DNA from: Pirellulales bacterium | GTDB lineage: Bacteria; Planctomycetota; Planctomycetia; Pirellulales; Lacipirellulaceae | NCBI GenBank assembly: GCA_028279215.1 | Contig: JANQOF010000081.1 | Coordinates: 1-64,000 of the forward strand | Reading direction: 5' to 3' | DNA: 64,000 bases | Shown: positions 49,171 through 59,081 of the stretch, one piece after another | How positions within the stretch are numbered: position 1 is the first letter of the stretch | How the letters are laid out: each line of letters starts with the position of its first letter | The notes under the pieces: model-generated | The model's input: the letters and a program-made list of their open reading frames with translations, nothing else | Database searches by the model: none | What the model was told of the DNA's origin: nothing | Program-made: the position numbers and the translations under genes

Positions 49171-50868
49171 GTGGATACCGGTGCGCTACTTGTCAGACGC
49201 GGACTCCTGACGGACGCGCAGATCGCCCAACTGCAAGAGGCGGAAAACGGTGAACTCGGCCGCATTGAAATGGTAGCCGTTGATCGTGGCTGGGTGGGTG
49301 AGGATGAGGTACTCTCTGCGCTCGGCGACGAAATTGGCGTCGACGTGATCGATCTTGAGCACGCGGAAGTCGATCTAAGCCTTATCAACGAGTTTCCGCA
49401 GCGGCTCATTCACCGCTACGACTTGTTCCCCGTGCGGCGAGACAACGGCTCGATCGTGGTTGCCACGAGCAATCCGTTTGACCTCTATGCACTAGACGAG
49501 TTGGCTAACCATACCGGGCGACACATCGAACCGGTTCTCGCCGAGCGGCGGCAAATCGCCGAGCGCATCAAGAATCACCTGGGAGTGGGCAGCGAAACGG
49601 TCGAGGGCTTACTGGCAGCCCGGCAAGACGAGATCCAACTGCTCGAGGACATTGAGGCCGGCGACGCCGAGTTGGCCGAAGAGGCCCAAGAAGCATCGGT
49701 TGTTCGCCTAGTGAACGAGATTCTGCTCGAGGCAGTCGAGACGCGAGCCAGCGACGTTCACATCGAGTCGCAAGGCACCGGCATAAAGATTAGGTACCGG
49801 ATCGATGGCATCCTCCACGCCCAACCGGTGCCACCGGAAATCAATCATTTCCACGCCGCGATCATAAGCCGGTTGAAAATCATGGCGCGGCTGAATATCG
49901 CCGAGAAGCGATTGCCGCAAGATGGCCGCATCAAGCTTCGTGTGTCGGGCCGAGAGGTCGACGTCCGCGTAAGCGTGATCCCGATGATCCATGGCGAAAG
50001 CATAGTCATGCGTTTGCTCGACAAAGGGGCCATGGAGTTCTCACTTACGAAGCTTGGCATGGACGCGGAGTTGTACGAGAAGTTCAGCCAATTCATCCAC
50101 ATGCCGCACGGAATTGTGTTGGTTACCGGTCCAACAGGTTCGGGCAAGACCACCACGCTCTACAGCTCGCTGCTCGAAATCAAGAGCGAAGACACGAAGA
50201 TCATTACCACTGAGGACCCGGTCGAATACCAACTCGAGGGTATCAATCAGATTCAGGTGCACCCGAAGATTGGGCTCACGTTCGCCCAGTCATTGCGATC
50301 AATTCTACGTCACGATCCTGATGTGGTGCTGGTTGGAGAAATCCGTGACCACGAGACGGCCGAGAATGCCATCCAAGCCGCGCTGACCGGCCACCTTGTG
50401 TTCAGCACGCTGCACACCAACGACGCACCGAGCGCATATACGCGACTGGTCGACATGGGCATCGAACCATTTCTCGTTGCTAGCACGATCGAAGCCGTGA
50501 TGGCCCAACGATTGGTTCGCCGGCTATGCCAGGAGTGCCGGCGGCCGTACCGCCCCGACCGAGACGATTTGCCGCAAGACTTTCCGTGGGCCGAACTCGA
50601 GGAACACGGCGGCCAGTTGTATGAGCCCACTGGTTGCCGCAAATGCCGCGAGATTGGCTTCGCGGGTCGGCAAGGCATCTTTGAATTGTGCCCCACCACC
50701 GACTCGGTACGACAACTGGCCCACGACCGCGCGAGCAGTTGGGACATCCGCCAGGCGGCCCTCAAAGATGGGATGCTCACGCTGCGCCAAGACGCCTGGA
50801 AAAAAGCAATCGCCGGCATCACCACTGTCGACGAAGTACTACGCGTAACCAAGGGAGACGCATTGTAG
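49171..50868 (+). CDS. gspE: Type II secretion ATPase GspE
   Basis: T2SSE_N region; GPTGSGKTTTLYSSLLEI; LRHDPDVVLVGEIRDHETAENAIQAALTGHLVFSTLHTND; tetracysteine CQEC..CRKC. Confidence 0.95.
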   Translation: MDTGALLVRRGLLTDAQIAQLQEAENGELGRIEMVAVDRGWVGEDEVLSALGDEIGVDVIDLEHAEVDLSLINEFPQRLIHRYDLFPVRRDNGSIVVATSNPFDLYALDELANHTGRHIEPVLAERRQIAERIKNHLGVGSETVEGLLAARQDEIQLLEDIEAGDAELAEEAQEASVVRLVNEILLEAVETRASDVHIESQGTGIKIRYRIDGILHAQPVPPEINHFHAAIISRLKIMARLNIAEKRLPQDGRIKLRVSGREVDVRVSVIPMIHGESIVMRLLDKGAMEFSLTKLGMDAELYEKFSQFIHMPHGIVLVTGPTGSGKTTTLYSSLLEIKSEDTKIITTEDPVEYQLEGINQIQVHPKIGLTFAQSLRSILRHDPDVVLVGEIRDHETAENAIQAALTGHLVFSTLHTNDAPSAYTRLVDMGIEPFLVASTIEAVMAQRLVRRLCQECRRPYRPDRDDLPQDFPWAELEEHGGQLYEPTGCRKCREIGFAGRQGIFELCPTTDSVRQLAHDRASSWDIRQAALKDGMLTLRQDAWKKAIAGITTVDEVLRVTKGDAL

Positions 50869-50874
50869 GAACGA

Positions 50875-50936
50875 CCAATGGCGAATGAACAATGAACAGG
50901 AGGAGTTCTCGTTGGTCATCGGTCCTTCGTCATTGG
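50875..50936. repeat. Imperfect inverted repeat between gspE and gspF, built of CAATGA-like words
   Basis: CCAATGGCGAATGAACAATGAACA (50875-50898) / TGGTCATCGGTCCTTCGTCATTGG (50913-50936), 19/24 complementary. Confidence 0.5.
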
Positions 50937-50982
50937 GATTTCGCGTGCATGAATCTGACCCACGTGTCTTTGATCGTTCAGG

Positions 50983-52191
50983 ATGCCTGACTTCGCATAC
51001 ATCGCCCGCAATTTAACCGGTCAGCGTGTCGAAGGCACACTGATGGCGGGGAGCGAGCGCGAAGCGCTGGCGCAACTTGCCGGGCGAGACCTCTTTCCGG
51101 TAAAGGTGTCGGCCGACAAGTCCGCAGTTGCGGTCACTGCAGGTCAGGCGATTAAGGTCCCTTCGCGCGTCGTCGCGCCGGTCTACTCGCAGCTCGCGGC
51201 GCTACTGAGAAGCGGCGTACCGCTGTTGCGGTCGCTACAGGTGATCTCCGAGCAGACGTCGCAGTCTAAGCTTCGAGCTGTACTGGAAGACGTGCGTAGC
51301 CGCGTGGAAGACGGTACGACGCTGGCTGATGCCATGGCACACAATCCCAAAGCGTTCGATGAACTGTCGGTGAGCATTGTGCGAGCTGGCGGAGAGGGCG
51401 GATTCTTGGAAGATGCGCTCGAACGAGTTGCCGCGTTCACCGAACAACAGGGCGAACTTCAAAGCCGCGTGATGGGCGCACTTGCTTACCCTATGATGCT
51501 GATGGTGATTGGTTCGGCGATCGTCACAGGATTGATGATCTTCGTTGTACCGAACTTCAAGGAACTGTTCGCCAATCTCGAAGCGCAGGGCGAATTGCCG
51601 ATGGTCACCACCGGCCTGCTGGCGTTTAGTGGGATGCTGCAGCAATACGGCATCTTCCTGGCTGTCGGTTTGATTGGACTGTTGTTCTTCATGCAGCGGT
51701 ATTTCAAAACGCCAGAAGGCCGTCGCGAACTCGATCGATTTCGACTCAAGGTACCCATGGCCGGGGACATCTATCTGAGCCTCGCAGTGGCTCGATTTTG
51801 CCGAGTACTGGGAACACTACTTCACGGTGGCGTGCCTATCGTCCGCTCGCTAGAAATTTCCGCCGACTCGACCGGTAATCGGGTGTTGAAGGAAGCGGTC
51901 GAAAGTGCATCCGAGAACATCTCCGCCGGCGAGAGCCTCGCTGAGCCGCTCGGAGAAAGTGGGCACTTTCCGAAGAACGTGGTGGAGATGATCGCCGTCG
52001 CCGAGCAGTCAAACAGCCTCGAGACCGTGCTGACGCAAATAGCCGACTCGTTGGAACGGCAAACTTGGCGAAAGCTGGATCTCGCCGTCCGGCTGCTCGA
52101 ACCGCTATTATTGGTAGTGCTAGCGATTATCGTGTTGATCGTGGTCATGGCCTTGTTACTACCGGTCATTAAAATGGGTAGTACCGTCTAG
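50983..52191 (+). CDS. gspF: Type II secretion inner membrane protein GspF
   Basis: FAYIARNLTGQRVEGTLMAGSEREAL..RSGVPLLRSLQVI..ALAYPMMLMVIGSAIVTGLMIFVVP. Confidence 0.95.
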   Translation: MPDFAYIARNLTGQRVEGTLMAGSEREALAQLAGRDLFPVKVSADKSAVAVTAGQAIKVPSRVVAPVYSQLAALLRSGVPLLRSLQVISEQTSQSKLRAVLEDVRSRVEDGTTLADAMAHNPKAFDELSVSIVRAGGEGGFLEDALERVAAFTEQQGELQSRVMGALAYPMMLMVIGSAIVTGLMIFVVPNFKELFANLEAQGELPMVTTGLLAFSGMLQQYGIFLAVGLIGLLFFMQRYFKTPEGRRELDRFRLKVPMAGDIYLSLAVARFCRVLGTLLHGGVPIVRSLEISADSTGNRVLKEAVESASENISAGESLAEPLGESGHFPKNVVEMIAVAEQSNSLETVLTQIADSLERQTWRKLDLAVRLLEPLLLVVLAIIVLIVVMALLLPVIKMGSTV

Positions 52192-52303
52192 TATCCAAAT
52201 GCAAATCACTTCGCCGAGCCGCAAGGTTTGGCGTGCAGCTTCCCCCTTCCCTGCTCGCAGTGAGCAGCCCGCCTACGAACGATTGAAAGAGGAGACAGGT
52301 GAG

Positions 52304-52738
52304 ATGTCACGACAACGGAATCTAGCTCGCGCGCGTCGCCAGGGTTTTACGCTGATTGAATTGCTGTTGGTCCTTGCCATTCTGGTGGTATTAGGCTCGA
52401 TGACCGTCGCCTTCTTCGGCGGTACACGAGAGAAGGCCCTGAAGGATGCAGCGCGAGGACAATTGGGAATCTTCGAACGTGCCATCGATCGATTCCACTT
52501 CGACATGCAGCGCTACCCAAACAGCCTTGATGAACTCATCAAAAAACCGTCCGGCGAGGACGCCGAAATGTGGCCCGGCGCCTACCTGAAGGGTAGCGAA
52601 ATAAAGGAAGACCCTTGGCGCAACGCCTACCGGATCGCCGTGCCAGGCAAGAAAAACAGCGAGAGCTACGACATTTGGTCGCTCGGACCCGACGGCCAAG
52701 ATGGTACCGACGACGATATCGGCAACTGGGACAAATGA
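52304..52738 (+). CDS. gspG: Major pseudopilin GspG
   Basis: QGFTLIELLLVLAILVVLGSMTVAFFG; YPNSLDELIKKP..DPWRNAYRI..SYDIWSLGPDGQDGTDDDIGNW. Confidence 0.93.
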   Translation: MSRQRNLARARRQGFTLIELLLVLAILVVLGSMTVAFFGGTREKALKDAARGQLGIFERAIDRFHFDMQRYPNSLDELIKKPSGEDAEMWPGAYLKGSEIKEDPWRNAYRIAVPGKKNSESYDIWSLGPDGQDGTDDDIGNWDK

Positions 52739-52822
52739 CACTTGGGTATTCCTCTGTGTAATCCGCTGAGCGAATACCCGGGCGGATGCTTGCGGCGTTG
52801 CCTCTTAAGCCCCACCCATCGC

Positions 52823-53380
52823 ATGAATTTTACGCGCCCATTACGAAACGGCTTCACGCTTGTCGAGCTACTATTGGTGCTTGCGCTGCTTGTTGTGATC
52901 GCGGGTTTCACCGTAGCAGCTCTAGATGGGACGTTGCTGCAATCCAAACTGCGAAAAGGGGTCGAGCAGGTTCGCACGGCATGGAGCGAAGCTCGTTTGC
53001 AGTCGGTATCAGGCGGAGAGCGATTGGCGTTCACATGCCTGGTGGGAGGACGCGATTTTCGCCTGACGTCTTGCAACGACCTGATTGTTCCGCAAGGCGG
53101 AAACCAAGCTGCGCCGGCAGCCGTGCAACAATTGCCGGAAGGCGTTGTGTTCCAAAGCGTCGAGGCACGGCCAAGTACCGTGACGGCGAGCGCGGCGCAA
53201 GTGATGCCTACCGCAGCAGGCCAGTGGTCGGCCCCGGTCGTCTTTTGTCCCAACGGCACCTCTTACGACGCGCACGTGGTGCTTGAATCGAGCACTGGTC
53301 GACGAACGCAACTCGCGCTGCGAGGACTGACATGCACCGCCGAATCGTCGGACGTCACCAACCTGAGCGAGAGGCGGTGA
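52823..53380 (+). CDS. gspH: Pseudopilin GspH-like
   Basis: NGFTLVELLLVLALLVVIAGFTVAALDG; position between gspG and gspI. Confidence 0.8.
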   Translation: MNFTRPLRNGFTLVELLLVLALLVVIAGFTVAALDGTLLQSKLRKGVEQVRTAWSEARLQSVSGGERLAFTCLVGGRDFRLTSCNDLIVPQGGNQAAPAAVQQLPEGVVFQSVEARPSTVTASAAQVMPTAAGQWSAPVVFCPNGTSYDAHVVLESSTGRRTQLALRGLTCTAESSDVTNLSERR

Positions 53381-53811
53381 TGTTGACAACAGAACAACCC
53401 TACTTCGATCGCCGACCAAGCGGCTTCACCTTGCTGGAGGTGATTCTCGCAATCGCTATCTTGGCGCTGTCGTTGGCGGCAATCGGCGAGGTGGTTCGCT
53501 CGGCGTTTGGCAACGCTTCGGACGCTGCTGATGGGCTGGAAGCCCGTATCGTGGCCGAAAATGTGCTTGACCAGATCAAGTGTGGGGAGATCGAGATAGC
53601 GGACTCCGGCCCTACCCAAATGAACCAGAACGAAGCGTTTAGCGATTGGGCCGTCCAGTTGTTGGTGGAGCCGACAGCGGTAGAAGAATTGGTGCAGGTG
53701 CGTGTGTTGGTCGGACGAACGCTCGATCCCAATGAACGGCCAGCGTGCGAGCTAGTCCGCTGGTTCCAAAACCCTGATTCCGTCGTCGCTGCCTCCGCGA
53801 CATCCTCGTAG
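53380..53811 (+). CDS. gspI: Pseudopilin GspI-like
   Basis: SGFTLLEVILAIAILALSLAAIGEVVRSA..EARIVAENVLDQI. Confidence 0.82.
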   Translation: MLTTEQPYFDRRPSGFTLLEVILAIAILALSLAAIGEVVRSAFGNASDAADGLEARIVAENVLDQIKCGEIEIADSGPTQMNQNEAFSDWAVQLLVEPTAVEELVQVRVLVGRTLDPNERPACELVRWFQNPDSVVAASATSS

Positions 53812-53822
53812 ATTCACGCCTA

Positions 53823-54803
53823 ATGCCATCGTTCCACAGTAATCGCCGCGGGTTTACGCTCATCGAGCTGATACTGGCGCTAGGTCTCTCGGTAGTGCTC
53901 ATGGCCTTGTTAGCGTCGGCGTTAGGGCTGGGCGTAACGCGAGCGGTGGGCAGTCGCGAAAAGGTTGAGCGGGCGCGACTCATCGATGGCATCGTGTCAC
54001 TGGTGCGCGGCGACGTCCATCGGGCGGTCATTTACGACCCTCAGGATACATCGGCGGCGATGGAGCTTGCCGAAGCGAGTGCAGGCTTCAACGTCGACTC
54101 AATAGACGAAATCTCATCCAGCACCGGCGGTAGTCCGCCGGAGGGAGGCTCGGAAAGCGGCGGAGGCTACTCGGCGACAGCTGATAGCGAATCTACCAAT
54201 ATCTCGCTTCGTCGTCCCCTAGGCGTCTACGGAACGATCGAGGAACTTCAGATCGACGTACTGCGAGAACACTCGCAGTTCGAAGTCGATGCAACCGGCG
54301 CGGTTGTCGCGCCAACGGCAACCTCGGGAATTACGACCGTGCGATACGCATTTGGACAAGGCACCGATTCGCTTGGTGAATTGTCGACGCAACGCGAAGG
54401 GCAACTTTCCAGTGGTTTGACTCGGCAAGAAGTCAATCGCGATCTGTTGAACTGGGGCACCCAAACTGGTAACGCCGCCGCAGTGGCTGGAGTTCCGCAG
54501 GTGGTGGCCCCAGAAGTCTTGCGTGCCGAGTTTCGCTACTTCGACGGTGTCGAACTACTCGAAACCTGGGACAGCCAGTTGCTCGAAGGTCAAATGCCGC
54601 AAGCCATTGAAATGCGGCTTTGGCTCGTCGAAAAGCGAGCCGAGGATGGCCCTCGAGTCGCCAAAGCCAGGTCGCTTCCGTACGTGGTGACAATTGCACT
54701 GCCAGGGACATGGAATGCAACGGACGCCGACGTGGTTGGCACTACCACCTCCGACGACTCGACTTCTAGCGACTCATCCTCCTCCAATGGGGCAAATCGA
54801 TGA
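53823..54803 (+). CDS. gspJ: Pseudopilin GspJ-like
   Basis: RGFTLIELILALGLSVVLMALLASALGLG; C-terminal EFRYFDGVELLETWDSQ..MPQAIEMRLWL. Confidence 0.8.
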   Translation: MPSFHSNRRGFTLIELILALGLSVVLMALLASALGLGVTRAVGSREKVERARLIDGIVSLVRGDVHRAVIYDPQDTSAAMELAEASAGFNVDSIDEISSSTGGSPPEGGSESGGGYSATADSESTNISLRRPLGVYGTIEELQIDVLREHSQFEVDATGAVVAPTATSGITTVRYAFGQGTDSLGELSTQREGQLSSGLTRQEVNRDLLNWGTQTGNAAAVAGVPQVVAPEVLRAEFRYFDGVELLETWDSQLLEGQMPQAIEMRLWLVEKRAEDGPRVAKARSLPYVVTIALPGTWNATDADVVGTTTSDDSTSSDSSSSNGANR

Positions 54804-56410
54804 GGCGCGGCGACACATCGATGAAGCGTTCGGCGCAGGGCAGCGTTCTTCTGACGGTGCTCATTGTGGTGGTGATGCTTACCATCACTTGCGTCGCGTA
54901 CTACGATTGGTCGTTCGCCGAGTACAAATCGGCAGGCATCGGCCAGCGGCAATTACAAGCAAATCTGGCTGCCGAGTCGGGCATCGAGTACCTTCGCTAT
55001 CTGCTCTCTCTCGACGAGTCTTACCTGGCCACCGAAGGCGGCCTGACGAACAATGCGATGGGCATGCAGGCGGTGTTGCCGGACATGGAGGGCCAAGTCC
55101 CTACCCAAGCGGCGCTGCGGTGCCGATTCTCGGTCGTTTCGCCGGCGGTCGACACCTACGGTGAGTTTACCGGCTTGCGGTATGGTCTGGAGGACGAATC
55201 TGCGCGGTTGAACCTCAACACCATCCTGGTGGCCGACGCCCGCGATCCCGAGGCGGGAATCGGCCGGATGTTGTTGATGTCCCTGCCCGGCATGACCGAA
55301 TCGATGGCAGATGCCATTCTCGACTGGATCGACGAAGATGAAGAGCCACGCGAGTTAGGTGCCGAGCGAGAGCACTATTCCAGCCTCAGCCCGCCTTACG
55401 AACCGCAAAATGGTCCGTTGGAGAGCATCGACCAGTTGCTGTTGGTACGCGACGTGACTCCGGAACTGCTCTACGGATTCGACCGAAACAAGAACTTCCA
55501 AATCGACGCGACCGAAGCACAACTCTACGCGGTAAATGACGTCGACAACAGCACAGGCAGCATGAACCGTGGGTGGGCTGCGTATCTTACATTGCGCAGC
55601 GCTGAGAAGAACCTGCGATCCGACGGAACGCCAAAAATCGACATTAACTCCGATGACCTTGAAGCTTTGCACGAAGAGCTGAGCGAAGTGCTCGACGAAG
55701 AACAAGCGAGCTTCATCATTGCCTATCGCCAAGGGGGGCCGTACGACGAAGACAACAACGAAGGCCCATCCGCAAGTCCCGACGAAGAGACAAAGGGCGC
55801 CGCGTCGGTTAATTTTGACTACGAACAAGGCGGATCGGTGCCGATCAACTCCATACTCGATGTGATTGGCGTTCAATCGAGGGTAGTAGAGAAAGGACAG
55901 ACCCAGCGGACGATCGTTGATATTGCGTTCCCAGACGACCCCGGTTCCATGGGCAGCTACCTACCGTTGCTGATGGAGAACTGCACTGCGGGCGGTCAAG
56001 ATGTCATTCCCGGGCGGCTGAACATCAATCAAGCTCCCCGCGTACTTCTGGCGGGAATTAGTACCGCCATGCCGGATGCCTTGCCGCCCCAAGCGGTCGA
56101 GCAGATTCTGGCCAATCGATCGTTCGAGCCAGCAATCGATCGCCCCGAGCAACTCTATGAGACTTGGCTGCTCACCCAAGGCGTAGTTTCGCTTGAGGAG
56201 ATGAAGCTATTGATGCCATTAGTCACCGCTGGTGGCGACATCTTCCGAGCCCAGGTCGTCGGCTACTACGAGGCAGACGGCCCCTGTACGCGACTTGAGG
56301 CGGTAGTGGACAACACCGGTGGTACTCCACAGATCACGACGATTCGCGACTTCTCTCCGCTGGGGGCCGGGTTCACTGTCCAACAGTTGGGCTACACGGC
56401 TGATCAATAA
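54800..56410 (+). CDS. gspK: Minor pseudopilin GspK
   Basis: GSVLLTVLIVVVMLTITCVAYYDWSFAEY; GLEDESARLNLNT..LPGMTESMADAILDWIDEDEEPR; NINQAPRVLLAGI. Confidence 0.88.
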   Translation: MRRGDTSMKRSAQGSVLLTVLIVVVMLTITCVAYYDWSFAEYKSAGIGQRQLQANLAAESGIEYLRYLLSLDESYLATEGGLTNNAMGMQAVLPDMEGQVPTQAALRCRFSVVSPAVDTYGEFTGLRYGLEDESARLNLNTILVADARDPEAGIGRMLLMSLPGMTESMADAILDWIDEDEEPRELGAEREHYSSLSPPYEPQNGPLESIDQLLLVRDVTPELLYGFDRNKNFQIDATEAQLYAVNDVDNSTGSMNRGWAAYLTLRSAEKNLRSDGTPKIDINSDDLEALHEELSEVLDEEQASFIIAYRQGGPYDEDNNEGPSASPDEETKGAASVNFDYEQGGSVPINSILDVIGVQSRVVEKGQTQRTIVDIAFPDDPGSMGSYLPLLMENCTAGGQDVIPGRLNINQAPRVLLAGISTAMPDALPPQAVEQILANRSFEPAIDRPEQLYETWLLTQGVVSLEEMKLLMPLVTAGGDIFRAQVVGYYEADGPCTRLEAVVDNTGGTPQITTIRDFSPLGAGFTVQQLGYTADQ

Positions 56411-56449
56411 GACTCGCAGCGCACGCGCACGCTGCATAGAATAGACTCC

Positions 56450-57922
56450 ATGGCCGACTTACTGCTCATTGACTGGGACGACCACGAAGCGCGACTCTTG
56501 ACGGGTAGCACGAGCGGTGGCGGGCTGCGTGTCGAGAAGGCGCTCGCCGCTCCGGTCGAAGGCGATGCCTCGCCAAACACGATTGCCGCAGCGCTGAGGC
56601 CAATTCTCGCCAATCTGTCGCATGGCAAGCGCAACGTGGTGCTGGTGCTGGGAGGTCGTGACGTTCAAAGTCGTTTGCTCCGCGTGCCGCCCGTGCCAAC
56701 CGACGAATTGCCCGATCTGGTTCGCCTTCGAGCAAGCACCGAGTTTCCGATTGCCGACGACGCGGCCGCCATCGACTTCTTGCCAATCGACGAGCAGGCT
56801 GGTCAGCCGATCACCGTGTTTGCCGCCAGGATGACCGCCAAGACGATAGCTGCGGCGCGGGAGGTTTGCAACAAACTCCACGTTTCTCCTGACTCTATCA
56901 CTATGCGAGGGTGTGGCGTTGCGATACTCGCCGCGGCACACAACAGGCCAGCGAATGTGGGAGTAGGACTACTCATTGTGCGTCGTGGCACTGAGCTCGA
57001 TTTGGTTGGCACGCTCAACGACCGGCTCGCGTTGGTACGTTCGGTGTCGCTCGCAAGCGACTCTAATGCCGACTCGCTTGGACCAGCAGCAGCGCGAGAG
57101 ATCCGTCGCACGTTGGCCGCCATCACGAGCGAACTGGTGGCGAGTCACGTCGACTCAACTACCTGGGTCGTGGGCGACGAGACCGACAAACAACTGGCTG
57201 ACTATTGCAGTCGAGGGCTGCCGCGTCAGATTCAGCAGGTAGAGTATGCGGATCTCGTATCCAGTGACGTCGCGTGGCCCGACGGCGCCGTCGCATTCGC
57301 CGGCATGAACGGAATGGGTTTGGCGCTGGCAAAGCGTAAGCTGCCCATCGACTTCTTGTCGCCTCGCAAACCTGCCGAAAAACCGACGCCTGTAAGGGCG
57401 TATGCACTTGCAGCAGCATTGGCGGCGCTCGTGTTTCTCGGTGGAGGTTGGCTGTCTTACAGCAAGGTTGCTTCGCTGGAGCGGGCCGCCGCCGCGGACA
57501 TCGAAGAGCGACAAGTTGTGGACAGTGATGTCGAGAAGTTAGCGGACGAGGTGAGAAACTCCCGGGATGTCGAGCAATGGTTGGCGACCGATGTGAACTG
57601 GCTTGATGAAATCGATCGCATCGCCACGACGCTACGCCCCGAGCCTCTAGACAATCATGACGAGTTTCAACCCGATCGCGATGTGGTGCTATCGTTGTTG
57701 TCTGCCAAGAAGGCGGCGGCCAAACGGGGCGTTGGCGGCACCATCGAACTCGATGGTGGAGTCCGCGACGAAGACGTACTTGAGAACCTCGAGAACCAGC
57801 TGCGCGGCCCAGGCCGGCAGGTCAACCCGAAAACGTTGATCAAGGACTCCGAAGAAGCGCCTTACATCTGGGCGTTCCGCGCTGAAGTCGTCGTCACTCC
57901 AGACTTGGAGGGCCGACAATGA
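56450..57922 (+). CDS. gspL: GspL-like / PilM-like actin-fold protein
   Basis: VVLVLGGRDVQSRLLRVPPVPTDELPDLVRLRASTEFPI; single TM ALAAALAALVFLGGGWLSY; locus position. Confidence 0.75.
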   Translation: MADLLLIDWDDHEARLLTGSTSGGGLRVEKALAAPVEGDASPNTIAAALRPILANLSHGKRNVVLVLGGRDVQSRLLRVPPVPTDELPDLVRLRASTEFPIADDAAAIDFLPIDEQAGQPITVFAARMTAKTIAAAREVCNKLHVSPDSITMRGCGVAILAAAHNRPANVGVGLLIVRRGTELDLVGTLNDRLALVRSVSLASDSNADSLGPAAAREIRRTLAAITSELVASHVDSTTWVVGDETDKQLADYCSRGLPRQIQQVEYADLVSSDVAWPDGAVAFAGMNGMGLALAKRKLPIDFLSPRKPAEKPTPVRAYALAAALAALVFLGGGWLSYSKVASLERAAAADIEERQVVDSDVEKLADEVRNSRDVEQWLATDVNWLDEIDRIATTLRPEPLDNHDEFQPDRDVVLSLLSAKKAAAKRGVGGTIELDGGVRDEDVLENLENQLRGPGRQVNPKTLIKDSEEAPYIWAFRAEVVVTPDLEGRQ

Positions 57923-58872
57923 GCGATCGCGAAAAGATGCTCGCCACAGTGGTGGGCCTGCTGATTGCCTTGTGGGGTGGCAACTGGGCATGGAAGAACT
58001 ACTCGCAATGGCAGCAATCGGCAACCACCAAGCAGATAAACGCGGCCACCGACTTGCAATCGGCGCAGTTCGAGCTATCCAAAGCACGCGCCGCAGTCAA
58101 CAAACTGCGAGCCTGGCGTGAGCAGTCGCTGCCTGCCAGCGTGGCTGTTGCGCAGTCGCAATATCGCGCCTGGCTGGTCGAGCAGTTGCAGGCCGCCGAC
58201 TTGGAGGTCGCCGATGTGAGCCCCCGACCAACCGGGCAGCAAAGCCCGGCGTATCGAGCATTAGGTTACGAGGTGGATGCCTCAGGAAAGCTGGCAGGCG
58301 TCGTGGAGTTTCTTGATACATTCTATCGCAGCGATCAGTTGCACAAGATTAGCTTCCTTCGCTTGGCCCCACAAAATGACGGAAACGAGTTGCGGGTTAC
58401 CTTGAATGTCGAAGCGTTGGTGGTTGGTGGCACCGATCGTACGGACGGTCTGTCCGACGGAGTCGCCGATCGACTGAACCTCGATACCGCCGAACAGTAC
58501 GTGGAGCGGATTTCCAAACGAAACCCCTTTGTGGCCTACACTCCGCGTCCAGCACCAAAGCCGAAGGTGGTCGAGCGGCCCCGTCCTAAACCTACACCGA
58601 AACCTGAGTTCAATCATGCGGAACATGCGCGACTGACGGGCGTCGTGAGCGATGGCGAAGAGTTTCAGGCGTGGGTTACCATTCAAACGTTGGGCGAGCG
58701 CCTTTATCTGCGAACCGGCGACGATGTTGACATCGGACGCTTCAAGGGCACGGTGGTCGACGTGTTCGAGAAAGAACTGTTGGTCGACACCGACGAGGGC
58801 GTGATTTCCGTGCGGGTGGGTGAGAAACTGACCGACGGCAAAAGGCTCACATCTACTCCCGCTGGCAGCTAG
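57919..58872 (+). CDS. GspM-like protein with C-terminal GspC/PilP-like domain
   Basis: N-terminal REKMLATVVGLLIALWGGNWAW; C-terminal ARLTGVVSDGEEFQAWVTIQTLGERLYLRTGDDVDIGRFKGTVVDVFEKELLVDTDEGVISVRVGEKL. Confidence 0.65.
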   Translation: MSDREKMLATVVGLLIALWGGNWAWKNYSQWQQSATTKQINAATDLQSAQFELSKARAAVNKLRAWREQSLPASVAVAQSQYRAWLVEQLQAADLEVADVSPRPTGQQSPAYRALGYEVDASGKLAGVVEFLDTFYRSDQLHKISFLRLAPQNDGNELRVTLNVEALVVGGTDRTDGLSDGVADRLNLDTAEQYVERISKRNPFVAYTPRPAPKPKVVERPRPKPTPKPEFNHAEHARLTGVVSDGEEFQAWVTIQTLGERLYLRTGDDVDIGRFKGTVVDVFEKELLVDTDEGVISVRVGEKLTDGKRLTSTPAGS

Positions 58873-59081
58873 CGTTCTTCTACCAGCCGACGCTTCGGAT
58901 GCCGCGGGAAATCTTATCTGAGTATTCCCTACCGTCGAGCGAAAAAATGCTGGCGTAGATTGTTAAACTTTACCGATTATTCCGGTAGCAACGATTCGAT
59001 AAATCGTAGGGTTGGTGTGCGCGGAGTCGCTGCGCGTGCCAACAGAGTGCAAGTATCTTCGGGACTCGGGCAAATAGGCAC

